Of a stretch of 64,000 nucleotides of DNA, positions 54,258-62,410 are shown in pieces. How positions within the stretch are numbered: the stretch's first letter is position 1; each line of letters begins with the position of its first letter. A program made the translations under genes and the position numbers. Under the pieces are notes generated by a model. It was not told the origin of the DNA, did not search any database, and worked only from the letters and a program-made list of their open reading frames with translations. The DNA is from Candidatus Schekmanbacteria bacterium (lineage in GTDB: Bacteria; CSSED10-310; JACPHN01), in the NCBI GenBank assembly GCA_016188575.1, contig JACPHN010000269.1:1-64000 (forward strand). Reading direction: 5' to 3'.

Positions 54258-55289
54258 TTGGACAAGAGGATTCGCGCTGTCATTGTGGTTCAACTGGGAC
54301 GCCTCGGCGACGTCATCGCTACTCGGGTGGCGTTTGCCTCCCTCAAGGCCCACGATCCGATGATTCGGGTTGCCGCCGTCGTTCAGGAGGCCTACGGTGA
54401 GCTTCTCCACTTTGATCCGTGCGTGGACAGCGTATACCTGTATCGGCGAGTGCGCGGTCTGGCGGCGTTTGCCGCCGTAGCTGGCCTCATCGGGGAGCTG
54501 CGACGCTTCGGCGCAGATATCTTGCTGGATGTAACCGGCACTCCGCGGTCACGATACATCTGCCTGGGTTACGGTCGCCGCAGATGTGCAGGGTGGGGCC
54601 GACCCTGGCTCTACGCGACGAGAACTCGCGAGCGGCGACGTCGCGAGGAAAATTACGGCCGCGAGGTCGCTCGCTTGCTCGGCTTGCTCGGCTTGGACGC
54701 GATCGTGACTCCACCTCCTCTGGCGGCACCCGCGGGAAGCGCGGCGTTGATTCGTGCGGCCGCGTCCTGGGGACCGGCGCCACGCGTCGTGATCCACCCC
54801 GGCGCCTCGAATACCCTGCGACAGTGGCCGATTGAGCGATTTGCCGCGCTCGCCGATCACTTTTGCTCCTCCGGGGTATCCGTGGTGCTGCTCGGAGGGC
54901 CGGACGATCAAGCAACGGTGCGGCGCATCGCCGCAACGTGCCGGCAGCCGCCGCCGACCTACCTTACCGACTCCGTAGTCGACCTGATGGCTGCTCTTGC
55001 CGCGGGCAATGCCTTTGTAGGTCTGGATTCCGGCCCATTGCACGTCGCGACTGCTCTCGGCCTGCCGGCGGTGGCGCTGTACGGGCCAAGCACCGCCTAT
55101 CGCTCCGCGCCTCTGCACGGTTCAGTAAGCGAGGTCAGTGTTGATCTCCCGTGCCGCCCCTGCGCGCAGGTGCCCGGTGCCTGCGAGCGCCCCACGGATA
55201 GTTGCATGCGGAGGATTCAGGTTTCTGATGTTCTGGAAGCGACATTGCGTCTCCTCGAGCGCGAGCGCTCAACGTGCCGGAAGCTCTGA
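54258..55289 (+). CDS. GT9-family glycosyltransferase (heptosyltransferase type)
   Basis: The 343-residue GT9 enzyme of the ADP-heptose:LPS heptosyltransferase family has N-terminal VVQLGRLGDVIATRVA, the donor-site segment VIHPGASNTLRQWPIERFAAL and GLDSGPLHVATALGLPAVALYGPST, all typical. It probably adds a heptose (or related sugar) to lipopolysaccharide core. A cysteine-rich end (LPCRPCAQVPGACE) is also common in the family. The TTG start at 54258 is chosen; it has GAGG upstream. A lone copy outside a waa cluster leaves the exact acceptor open. Confidence 0.88.
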   Translation: MDKRIRAVIVVQLGRLGDVIATRVAFASLKAHDPMIRVAAVVQEAYGELLHFDPCVDSVYLYRRVRGLAAFAAVAGLIGELRRFGADILLDVTGTPRSRYICLGYGRRRCAGWGRPWLYATRTRERRRREENYGREVARLLGLLGLDAIVTPPPLAAPAGSAALIRAAASWGPAPRVVIHPGASNTLRQWPIERFAALADHFCSSGVSVVLLGGPDDQATVRRIAATCRQPPPTYLTDSVVDLMAALAAGNAFVGLDSGPLHVATALGLPAVALYGPSTAYRSAPLHGSVSEVSVDLPCRPCAQVPGACERPTDSCMRRIQVSDVLEATLRLLERERSTCRKL

Positions 55290-55411
55290 CCGTGTGAGGA
55301 CCTCTTCATGTCTGTAGAATCGGAGCCTGGGATCAATCGACGAGAGGCGCGAAGCACGCGCGCTCGAAGCCAGAGGCGGTTCGCCCACTGTCACTCGTAT
55401 AGGAGATCGCG

Positions 55412-56281
55412 ATGAAACAGAAGCTGCTCACCACGTGTCTGGCGATACTGGCCATCGGAACCGCCGCACATGCCGGCACCACCGTGATTCAGAACAAGGG
55501 ATCGGACACGCTGGTCAACGTCGCGCAATCATGGGCTGAGGCGTACCGCGCCAAGAACGGCAGCGTCGTGGTGGCGATTAGTGGCGGCGGCTCCGGAACG
55601 GGGCTGGCGGCGCTGATCAACGGTACGGTCGACATCGCCAATTCAAGTCGAACCATTTCGCGCAAGGAAGTGGAGGAGGCGACTCGCAAGGGGATCAAAC
55701 CCAAAGAGCACATCGTGGGCTTCGATGCACTGGCCGTCTTTGTGCACAAGAACAACCCACTGGAGAAAGTGGCATTGACGGACCTGGCTGAAGTATACGG
55801 CGAGGACGGCGCGATAGAAAGCTGGAAGCAACTTGGCGTAGACGTCCCCGGTTGCAAGAACCAGACCATGGTGCTGGTGAGCCGGCAGAACAATTCGGGG
55901 ACGTACGCATACTTTCGTGAGGCCGTGCTGGGAGAGAGGCGCGACTACAAGCTCGGTACGCACGACATGCATGGATCGAAGGACGTGGTGGACCTCGTGG
56001 AGAAAACCCCTTGCGCGGTAGGCTACAGTGGCTTGGCGTATGCGACGGACCGCGTCAAGATGCTGTGTATTGCCAAAAAAGGCGAAGAGTCCTGCGTGCG
56101 GCCCGGGGTGGAAACGGCGCTCGACGGCTCCTATCCCATCGCGCGACCGCTTTTCATGTATACAAATGGCGAGCCTGTTGGAGCAACCAAGGCGTATCTC
56201 GACTGGATCCTGAGTGACGAGGGTCAGTGCATTCTGTCGAGAAGGGGCTACGCCCCGATCCGCCACGTCACCTGCAAGTAG
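55412..56281 (+). CDS. pstS: Phosphate-binding periplasmic protein
   Basis: The 289-residue PstS-family protein has a signal peptide (ending AAHAG). The phosphate-site motifs are KGSDTLVNVAQSWAEAY, ISGGGSGTGLAALINGTVDIANSSRTI and SRQNNSGTYAYF. It captures phosphate for the PstCAB importer and opens the pst operon. A clear TAGGAG site precedes the ATG. In the gap 55290-55411 one CTGTCAC half-site lies near 55389-55395, but a full Pho box is not present. Confidence 0.95.
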   Translation: MKQKLLTTCLAILAIGTAAHAGTTVIQNKGSDTLVNVAQSWAEAYRAKNGSVVVAISGGGSGTGLAALINGTVDIANSSRTISRKEVEEATRKGIKPKEHIVGFDALAVFVHKNNPLEKVALTDLAEVYGEDGAIESWKQLGVDVPGCKNQTMVLVSRQNNSGTYAYFREAVLGERRDYKLGTHDMHGSKDVVDLVEKTPCAVGYSGLAYATDRVKMLCIAKKGEESCVRPGVETALDGSYPIARPLFMYTNGEPVGATKAYLDWILSDEGQCILSRRGYAPIRHVTCK

Positions 56282-56335
56282 ACGCGCCACCGGCCTCCTA
56301 CCTGTCCCAGGCGGGCGGCCCAAAAAGGGAGGACG

Positions 56336-57433
56336 ATGCCACTGTACGAAGAAAGATTGCAAAGGGACAGCGCGCGCTTGCGGGAGTCCGCGGCCCGTCT
56401 GGCGGAGGTCGTCGAAGCGAATCTCGCCAGCGCGATGCACGCCTTGCTCAAGGGTGACGACGCCCTCGCCAACGTTACGGCGCTTCGCGACAAGCGGGCA
56501 AACCGCATGCTGCGCGAGATTACCCAGGACTGCCACGCGTTCATCGCAAGACATTTGCCCTCAGGTGGGCACTTGCGCCTGGTTTCGTCCATTCTCCGGC
56601 TGGCCACGGAGCTCGAACGCATCGGCGACTATAGCGTAACGATCTCCCGCGAAGCTGTGCACCTGAGCCATCCTCCGCAGGGTATTATCCGCCGCGAGCT
56701 GGAGGCGATGGCTGCGGACGCGCTGCAAATGCTGCGGCAGGCGATGCAGTCCTTCAATCAGGGAAACGCAGAGCTGGCGCGCGGCACCAAAGCAATGGCC
56801 GATCAGGTGGGGCGGCGCCTCGCTGTTGCGGTCGCGGATCTCGTGAGCCAGGCGGATACGGGGAAGGAGACCGTCAAGGACCTTCTCGACTTGTTCGTCA
56901 TTTTTCAAATGCTCGAGCGGGTCAGCGACCGCGCCAAGAACCTTTGTGAGGAGACGCTGTTCGCTACCGTGGGCGAGACGAAGCCGCTGAAGATTTATCA
57001 GGTGCTCTTTGTTGATACGGAAAACAGACTTGCGAGTCAGATGGCGGAATTCATCGGGATGAAGACGTATGGCGACACCGCAAGATTTTCGAGTGGTGGA
57101 AGCCATCCCGCCGCGGCGATCGATCCCCGCCTCGCGCAGTTCATGCAGCGCCACGGCCATGATCTCGGCGATGCGGCGCCCAAGCGCATCGAGCTGAACG
57201 ACGACATCGAAGAGGTTACCGACGTCATCATCAGCCTGGAAGGGCCCGTCCGACAGCATGTCTCCTCCATCCCCTTTCACGCGGCGTTTCTGGCGTGGGA
57301 TCTCGAACCGCTGCCGGAGCTGCCCGGCGAAGCGGACAAGTGGCGGCCGTACGAGCATCTGTACCGCTGCATTTCGGTGCGGATACGGGATCTCATGGAT
57401 CTCCTGCGCGGCGAAGGAGACGGCTCCCCATGA
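56336..57433 (+). CDS. phoU: PhoU fused to an inactive LMW-phosphatase-like domain
   Basis: The protein has 365 residues against about 220-240 for ordinary PhoU. Residues 1-215 carry both PhoU three-helix halves with metal motifs ERIGD (94-98) and ERVSD (194-198). Residues about 218-330 resemble a low-molecular-weight protein tyrosine phosphatase/ArsC-type domain (YQVLFVDTENRLASQMAEFIG). The catalytic P-loop cysteine is Asp 227 and the arginine six residues later is Ala 233, so it cannot work as a phosphatase. The domain might sense phosphate or bind a phosphoprotein. It overlaps the pstC start by four bases, inside the pst operon. PhoU restrains Pst and the PhoR-type kinase. Confidence 0.87.
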   Translation: MPLYEERLQRDSARLRESAARLAEVVEANLASAMHALLKGDDALANVTALRDKRANRMLREITQDCHAFIARHLPSGGHLRLVSSILRLATELERIGDYSVTISREAVHLSHPPQGIIRRELEAMAADALQMLRQAMQSFNQGNAELARGTKAMADQVGRRLAVAVADLVSQADTGKETVKDLLDLFVIFQMLERVSDRAKNLCEETLFATVGETKPLKIYQVLFVDTENRLASQMAEFIGMKTYGDTARFSSGGSHPAAAIDPRLAQFMQRHGHDLGDAAPKRIELNDDIEEVTDVIISLEGPVRQHVSSIPFHAAFLAWDLEPLPELPGEADKWRPYEHLYRCISVRIRDLMDLLRGEGDGSP

Positions 57434-58362
57434 GTCGCCGCCACGCTCCCCCGCGGGCGGAGCGCAAGCCGGACCGCCGTGATTTGGGCTGGTACGTCGA
57501 CAAGGCCGTTGAGGTCGCCGTGTTCGTCGGCGGCGTCTCCGCCATCGTCTTCGTCGTCGGGATATTTGTGTTCATTACGCGGGAGGGGCTTGGATTCGTT
57601 ACGGGACCGTTCGACTTTCGGCAGTTCTTCCTTTCTCCGCGCTGGCGCCCAACTTCGGAATGGAATCCGACCTACGGCATTCTCGCGCTCTTCGCGGGGA
57701 CAGCAAGCGTGACAGGGCTCGCCATGCTGGTCGCCGTGCCATTCTCGATCTGCGCCGCCGTGTTCATTGGCGAGCTCACCGCAGGAAGAACGCGCGAAGT
57801 TCTCAAAGTCCTGGTCGAGTTCCTCGCGGCCATTCCCTCCGTCGTTTGGGGCTTCATTGGTCTGAGCATCATCAACCCTCTGATCATCAACGTTTTCGAC
57901 GTCGCAGTCGGATTGAACGTTCTCAACTCCGGGGTGATTCTGGGGCTCATGGCTGCGCCGATCATGACCTCGATCGCGGAGGACGCTTTTCGCGCCGTTC
58001 CGGAGACGTATCGCGAGGCCGCGGAGGCAATGGGCGCAACGCGCTGGCAGGTTACCTACAAGGTCGTGATTCCTGCCGCGAAAAACGGTCTTCTTGCCGC
58101 CGTCTTGCTCGGCATCGGCCGCGCGTTCGGCGAAACAATGGCGGTGCTCATGGCCAGTGGGCATTCGATCAACTTGCCAACATCGGTATTCGATTCGGTT
58201 CGCGCGCTGACCGCGACGATCGCGGCCGAGCTCGGCGAAACCGCAGTCGGCTCCGATCACTACCGCGCCCTGTTTACCATTGGCATCGTGCTCTTCCTGA
58301 TCACCTTTGCGATCAATCTCACTGCCGACCTCGTGATTCGCGGCACGCGCAGGAAGGAGTAG
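57430..58362 (+). CDS. pstC: Phosphate ABC transporter permease PstC
   Basis: The 310-residue inner-membrane permease has six predicted helices. The conserved PstC segments are FLAAIPSVVWGFIGL, the EAA-like loop TYREAAEAMGATRWQVTYKV and GRAFGETMAVLMASG. The ATG at 57430 overlaps the phoU stop, which sets the start; the longer frame begins inside phoU. It pairs with PstA to form the phosphate channel. Confidence 0.95.
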   Translation: MSRRHAPPRAERKPDRRDLGWYVDKAVEVAVFVGGVSAIVFVVGIFVFITREGLGFVTGPFDFRQFFLSPRWRPTSEWNPTYGILALFAGTASVTGLAMLVAVPFSICAAVFIGELTAGRTREVLKVLVEFLAAIPSVVWGFIGLSIINPLIINVFDVAVGLNVLNSGVILGLMAAPIMTSIAEDAFRAVPETYREAAEAMGATRWQVTYKVVIPAAKNGLLAAVLLGIGRAFGETMAVLMASGHSINLPTSVFDSVRALTATIAAELGETAVGSDHYRALFTIGIVLFLITFAINLTADLVIRGTRRKE

Positions 58363-58370
58363 CCCGATCC

Positions 58371-59240
58371 ATGTTTTCGCCAACCGCGCTCAATCTGCGC
58401 AACCGGCGCCGCGAACGGTGGTTCAGATCCTTGTTCTTGCTGACAACCGTCATTCTGGTTTTTCCGGTAGTCGCCATCCTCGGCACCTTGATTGCCAAAG
58501 GTGGGCCGATTCTCTCGCTTGAATTCTTGTTTACTGAACCCCGCGAAGGCATGACCGCGGGCGGCATTTTCCCGGCGCTGCTCGGCACCGTGTTGCTCGT
58601 CACGGTCTCGCTACTGGCCGCGGTTCCGCTTGGCGTGGCCGCGGCGATTTACCTGAGCGAGTACGCTGCGGAAAGCCGGTTCACCCGGGTCATAAACTTG
58701 GCGATCGTTAACCTCGCAGGGGTACCGTCCATCATCCACGCGCTTTTCGGTCTGGGAGCCTTCGTGCTCTTTCTTGATCTCGGCACGAGCATTCTAGCCG
58801 CCGGCCTCACGCTGGCGATCATGAACCTACCCATACTGATCGTAGCCACGGTCGAGTCCCTTCAGGCGGTGCCAAAGGCGTTTCGCGAGGCGTGTTGGAC
58901 CATGGGCGCGACGCGTTGGCAGACCATCCGCATGGTGGTGTTGCCCAATTCGCTCACCGGGATTCTCACGGGCATCATCCTGGCGGTTTCGCGGGCGGCG
59001 GGAGAGACCGCCCCGATCATGTTTACGGGCGCGGCGTTCTTCATACCGGTCCTGCCGGAAAGCGTATTCGATCAGACCATGGCGCTGTCCCTGCACCTAT
59101 TCGTGGTTACTACCCAGGTTCCTGGTGTGCCGGAAGCTCTCCCCTACGGTGTGGCGCTCACCTTGGTCGGGGTCGTCCTCGCCTTCAATGCCCTGGCAAT
59201 TGGATTTCGGACCCACCTCAGGAGGCGAAAGAAGTGGTGA
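58371..59240 (+). CDS. pstA: Phosphate ABC transporter permease PstA
   Basis: The 289-residue permease has six helices. The PstA signatures are VPSIIHALFGLGAFVLFLDL, the EAA loop AFREACWTMGATRWQTIRMV and SRAAGETAPIMFTGAAFF. The ATG at 58371 lies eight bases past the pstC stop; a much longer frame upstream is antisense-style shadow and is rejected. Its stop overlaps the GTG start of the first pstB gene. Confidence 0.95.
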   Translation: MFSPTALNLRNRRRERWFRSLFLLTTVILVFPVVAILGTLIAKGGPILSLEFLFTEPREGMTAGGIFPALLGTVLLVTVSLLAAVPLGVAAAIYLSEYAAESRFTRVINLAIVNLAGVPSIIHALFGLGAFVLFLDLGTSILAAGLTLAIMNLPILIVATVESLQAVPKAFREACWTMGATRWQTIRMVVLPNSLTGILTGIILAVSRAAGETAPIMFTGAAFFIPVLPESVFDQTMALSLHLFVVTTQVPGVPEALPYGVALTLVGVVLAFNALAIGFRTHLRRRKKW

Positions 59241-60061
59241 CGCCGGGGAGCGACCAGGGGAACACAACGCCGGCGCCCGCCATCGCGGAGACAGGCCGCC
59301 CGGCCACCCGTATCGTGCTCGAGGTGAAAGACCTCGGCGTCTCCTATGGGGAGCATGTCGCACTGTCGGGCGTCAACCTCACGGTCAGGGAGAACGAGAT
59401 ATTCGGAATTATTGGACCCGCGAACAGCGGCAAGACGTCCTTTCTGAAATCGCTCAACCGCATGAACATGTTCAATCGCTCCATGCGTGTGACCGGTGAG
59501 GTTTTGTTTGCCGGCCGCGACGTGCGCCGGTGGCGCAATGTCTACGCGCTGCGCCGGCGCATCGGTGTCGTCTTTCCCTTGCCTGTTGGCCTGCCGCTCT
59601 CCATCTACGACAACGTGGCGCTCGCTCCAAAACTGGCCGGGGTGCGCAAGCGGCAGGAGCTCGACGCCATCGTGGAACGTTGCTTGCGGCGGGCTGCGCT
59701 GTGGGACGAGGTCAAAGACCGTTTGCATTCCCTCGGTAGTCTCCTTTCCGGGGGACAGCAGCAGCGACTCACCATCGCCAGATCGCTCTCGCAAGATCCC
59801 GACCTCCTCCTGCTGGATGAATTCTCGATCGCCGTCGATCCGGTCACGACGATGCGCATCGAGGATGTGCTCAAGGAGCTGCGCAACGAGATGACGATCA
59901 TCCTCGTCACCAATCTCGTTCAGCAAGCCCGGCGGCTGGCGGAGCGGACCGCGTTTTTCCTGTCCGGACGGTGCATCGAGGTCGGCGACACGGAAGCGCT
60001 CTTCGCTGGAGACGTCCAGGATCAGCGGACGCATGATTACATCACCGGGCGCTTTGGATAG
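59237..60061 (+). CDS. pstB: PstB-type ATPase 1 (Q-, D- and H-loop degenerate)
   Basis: The 274-residue PstB homologue has intact Walker A GPANSGKT (60-67), signature LSGGQQQRL (170-178) and Walker B LLLDE (191-195). The Q-loop glutamine, normally in VFQ, is P114 (VVFPLPVGLPLSIYDNV). The D-loop reads FSIAVDP instead of PTSALDP, and the switch histidine is N226 (VTNLVQQA). It can bind ATP and lend a signature motif but should not hydrolyse well alone. The GTG at 59237 overlaps the pstA stop and has AGGAGG 11 bases upstream. A second, complementary PstB follows after 61 bases, suggesting a heterodimer. Confidence 0.92.
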   Translation: MTPGSDQGNTTPAPAIAETGRPATRIVLEVKDLGVSYGEHVALSGVNLTVRENEIFGIIGPANSGKTSFLKSLNRMNMFNRSMRVTGEVLFAGRDVRRWRNVYALRRRIGVVFPLPVGLPLSIYDNVALAPKLAGVRKRQELDAIVERCLRRAALWDEVKDRLHSLGSLLSGGQQQRLTIARSLSQDPDLLLLDEFSIAVDPVTTMRIEDVLKELRNEMTIILVTNLVQQARRLAERTAFFLSGRCIEVGDTEALFAGDVQDQRTHDYITGRFG

Positions 60062-60122
60062 GCTCGCCCGGCCGCAGGAAGGCCGTGGGCCGGACCGATT
60101 GACAAACATGAGGCGCGAAGCG

Positions 60123-60923
60123 ATGACACCCCCAAGCGAAGCAACCGAGCAAACGCCGCCGGCGGCAGCGATCCGTACCCGCAAGCTAAACTTTTGGTAC
60201 GGCAGTTTTCAGGCGCTCTTCGAGGTTGACCTCGAGATCACCGCCGGCATCATTACCTCGCTTATCGGCCCGTCAGGGTGCGGAAAGTCTACTCTGCTCC
60301 GCAGTGTCAACCGGATCAACGAGCGCAGCGGCGATGTGCGCACGACGGGAACCATTGAGGTCCTCGGTCACGACATTCATGGCGAGCGAGTCGAGCTCGC
60401 CAGACTCCGACAGAAGGTAGGAATGGTGTTCCAGCGGCCCAATCCGTTGCCGATCTCCATTCGCGACAATGTGATGTTCGGGTATCGCCTGCAGAACCCG
60501 GCAAACAGCCGTAACAAGAGCGAGCAGGAAGAAATCCTGGAAGGCTCATTGCGCAAAGTGCTGCTGTGGGACGGTGTCAAGGACTGCCTCGGGCGCAAAG
60601 CCACCAGTCTGTCGTTGGAAGAGCAGCAGAAGTTGTGCATTGCCCGCCTACTGCCGGTCAAACCGGCTATACTTTTGATGGACGAGCCTTGCTCGGCGCT
60701 TGATCCGCAAGGCACGGAAGCTGTCGAGGAGCTGATTTGGGAGCTGCGCGGGGATTTCAACATTCTCCTGGTCACGCACAACATGGCGCAAGCGCGCAGG
60801 GCCAGTGAGGAGTGTGTGTTCATGCTCATGGGGAGAGTGATCGAGCATGCGCCGACTGTCGAGATGTTCGTCACGCCCAGGAACCCGCAGACCTCCGACT
60901 ACATTGAGGGCCGGTACGGGTAG
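60123..60923 (+). CDS. pstB: PstB-type ATPase 2 (signature-motif degenerate)
   Basis: The 266-residue PstB homologue has consensus Walker A GPSGCGKST (49-57), Q-loop MVFQRPNP with Q104, Walker B LLMDEP (184-189), D-loop SALDP and switch histidine H219 (VTHNMAQA). The ABC signature is lost: LSGGQ reads LSLEE (163-167). Its own signature cannot complete the partner's site, but its hydrolytic residues can pair with the intact LSGGQ of PstB1. The two would form one working and one dead site in an asymmetric dimer. ATG 60123 is used; ATG 60108 in the same frame is an alternative. It ends the pst operon. Confidence 0.92.
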   Translation: MTPPSEATEQTPPAAAIRTRKLNFWYGSFQALFEVDLEITAGIITSLIGPSGCGKSTLLRSVNRINERSGDVRTTGTIEVLGHDIHGERVELARLRQKVGMVFQRPNPLPISIRDNVMFGYRLQNPANSRNKSEQEEILEGSLRKVLLWDGVKDCLGRKATSLSLEEQQKLCIARLLPVKPAILLMDEPCSALDPQGTEAVEELIWELRGDFNILLVTHNMAQARRASEECVFMLMGRVIEHAPTVEMFVTPRNPQTSDYIEGRYG

Positions 60924-60949
60924 GCTCAGGCGCCGTCCGGGCCGCCGGG

Positions 60950-62263
60950 CTACCTGCCCAGGTGCTTGTCCAGGCGCGCCAGGTCGCGCTGCAGGTCTCG
61001 CCATCGCGCCTGGCGCTGCGCGTCCGAGGTGAAGGCGAGCCCATGAAACTCCTGCACCGCTGACTGGGCAATCCGTAGCGCTCCGTTCTTGCTGATGAGG
61101 CTGCGAGCGAGCGCGTCGGCTGCGGCCCCGACATAGGTATCGAAAAACCATATCCCCTCGCTTCGAAAGTGCTCGCGGTCCGCGTCCGGCGTGTTGACGA
61201 CGTCGTGAATGAATACCATCCGCACCTTGCCTGGCGGGGAGTCTTGCAACATTCGCTGCCCAAAGGCGACGTCGCCCTGGCCACTGTCTCCGACGAAAAC
61301 GAAGGCATACTCCGGGTATAGTGCCCTGAGCGCACGGAAGCTCTCGAATTTCCCGGCCGCAATCGCGCTGTCGGTGGTGAGATGGGTGACGTCCCCGGCA
61401 AGAACTGTGGCGCCGACAATGCCGCGCTCTCGAAGCGCGTTCTGGGTGGCGTTTTCGACGACCCCAAAGCGCTCGCCGGGCCGCGCGGTTACAAAAGCGA
61501 GGTCGCCCTGCCGGCCGCCGCTCGCTGCCGGACCGCAGTCGAGCTCCTCGTAAAACTGGCGGACCCCCGGGTAAACAGTGCCTTTCGGATAGCGCTCATC
61601 CTTCCAGTTGGCGTAGAGCGTGTCGTCGATATCACTGAGCACCTTCAGATCTACATTCTTCGAGGCCGGCGCCTCGGAGCGGATGTGGTCGAGGATCTCC
61701 TGGCGCAATGTGAGGTCGTCGAGATCGTGAAACAGAAGCTGCGTCAGATCGTGATAGTCGTCGCCGCCATCAATGCGGTTTTTCAGCTCCGTGAGCTCGG
61801 CCCCTCGCGTGCCCAGGAACACGTCGCGCACGGCCTGTTCCCGCTGGCGATCCGTCCGCGCCCGCTGCAGCGCTGTTACCAGAAGGGCGCGGCTTGCGGT
61901 GGAAAGATCGGCAAGTCGTCTGCGGGCGAGCAGGTCGACGAGCGCTACGCGGTTGTCCGGGCCGAAAGCGCGGTCGTCGACATCGGCAAACAGCGCGCCC
62001 AGATTCAGGGCGGCGAGGACGTAGTTGAGCACTTCAGCGGAGCTCTCCTCCAGAATCTGCAGGATTTCTGTTTCGGCTGCGCGGTGTGTGTGACCGGCCT
62101 GGAGCGCCTGAATTCGCCTTATCCTCTCGTCGCCGCGCGGCAGTGTCGAAGGTAGCGGCGCGGCGGCTTTCTCCGTAGGCGGCGCACCGGCCACCGCGGC
62201 ACCGACCAGGACGGCGACCGGCTGGCGCGGTGGGCAACTAGGAGGGCTGTCAGCGATCGGCAT
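60950..62263 (-). CDS. App1-type (DUF2183) phosphatase-domain protein
   Basis: The 437-residue protein's C-terminal half (about residues 205-390) matches the App1/DUF2183 phosphatidate-phosphatase domain of the HAD superfamily. It has LSDIDDTLYAN (D211/D213 catalytic), the serine/threonine loop FVTARP, lysine-bearing segments and FVGDSGQGDVAFG. The N-terminal half is helical and unassigned, with a hydrophobic stretch near residues 14-28 that may be an anchor. ATG 62263 has GGAGG eight bases upstream, so the longer frame is trimmed. It converges with pstB2 and is divergent from the DUF5916 gene. A lipid-phosphate role is inferred from family. Confidence 0.82.
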   Translation of the reverse strand: MPIADSPPSCPPRQPVAVLVGAAVAGAPPTEKAAAPLPSTLPRGDERIRRIQALQAGHTHRAAETEILQILEESSAEVLNYVLAALNLGALFADVDDRAFGPDNRVALVDLLARRRLADLSTASRALLVTALQRARTDRQREQAVRDVFLGTRGAELTELKNRIDGGDDYHDLTQLLFHDLDDLTLRQEILDHIRSEAPASKNVDLKVLSDIDDTLYANWKDERYPKGTVYPGVRQFYEELDCGPAASGGRQGDLAFVTARPGERFGVVENATQNALRERGIVGATVLAGDVTHLTTDSAIAAGKFESFRALRALYPEYAFVFVGDSGQGDVAFGQRMLQDSPPGKVRMVFIHDVVNTPDADREHFRSEGIWFFDTYVGAAADALARSLISKNGALRIAQSAVQEFHGLAFTSDAQRQARWRDLQRDLARLDKHLGR

Positions 62264-62410
62264 GGGGGGTTCCTCCACGACCATCATATCCGCTATCGCG
62301 CACGCCAGCAATTGCCCGGCCAGTCCTGAATGCCCTTGCGCGGGATCGCGAAGGCCGATAGAAATGGGGACATTCACGCTGATGGGGATTCTCGATAATT
62401 GAGGTTTTGC
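62264..62410. other. Divergent control region of App1 and DUF5916 genes
   Basis: The 147-base gap should contain promoters of both divergent genes. It has a slightly AT-rich part around 62388-62412 (TCTCGATAATTGAGG), but no clear -35/-10 pair was found. Confidence 0.35.

Noticed and set aside
55380-55411. Pho box upstream of pstS
   Set aside because: Only one CTGTCAC half-site was found; the second repeat at 11-base spacing is missing, so no PhoB site is called.
57660-58370. Long upstream extension of pstA
   Set aside because: It lies inside pstC in another frame; PstA homologues start at the ATG at 58371, eight bases past the pstC stop.
59237-60061. First pstB as a pseudogene
   Set aside because: The frame is full length with intact Walker A, signature and Walker B and tight coupling to pstA; the changes are limited to specific loops and complement PstB2, which looks like specialisation and not decay.
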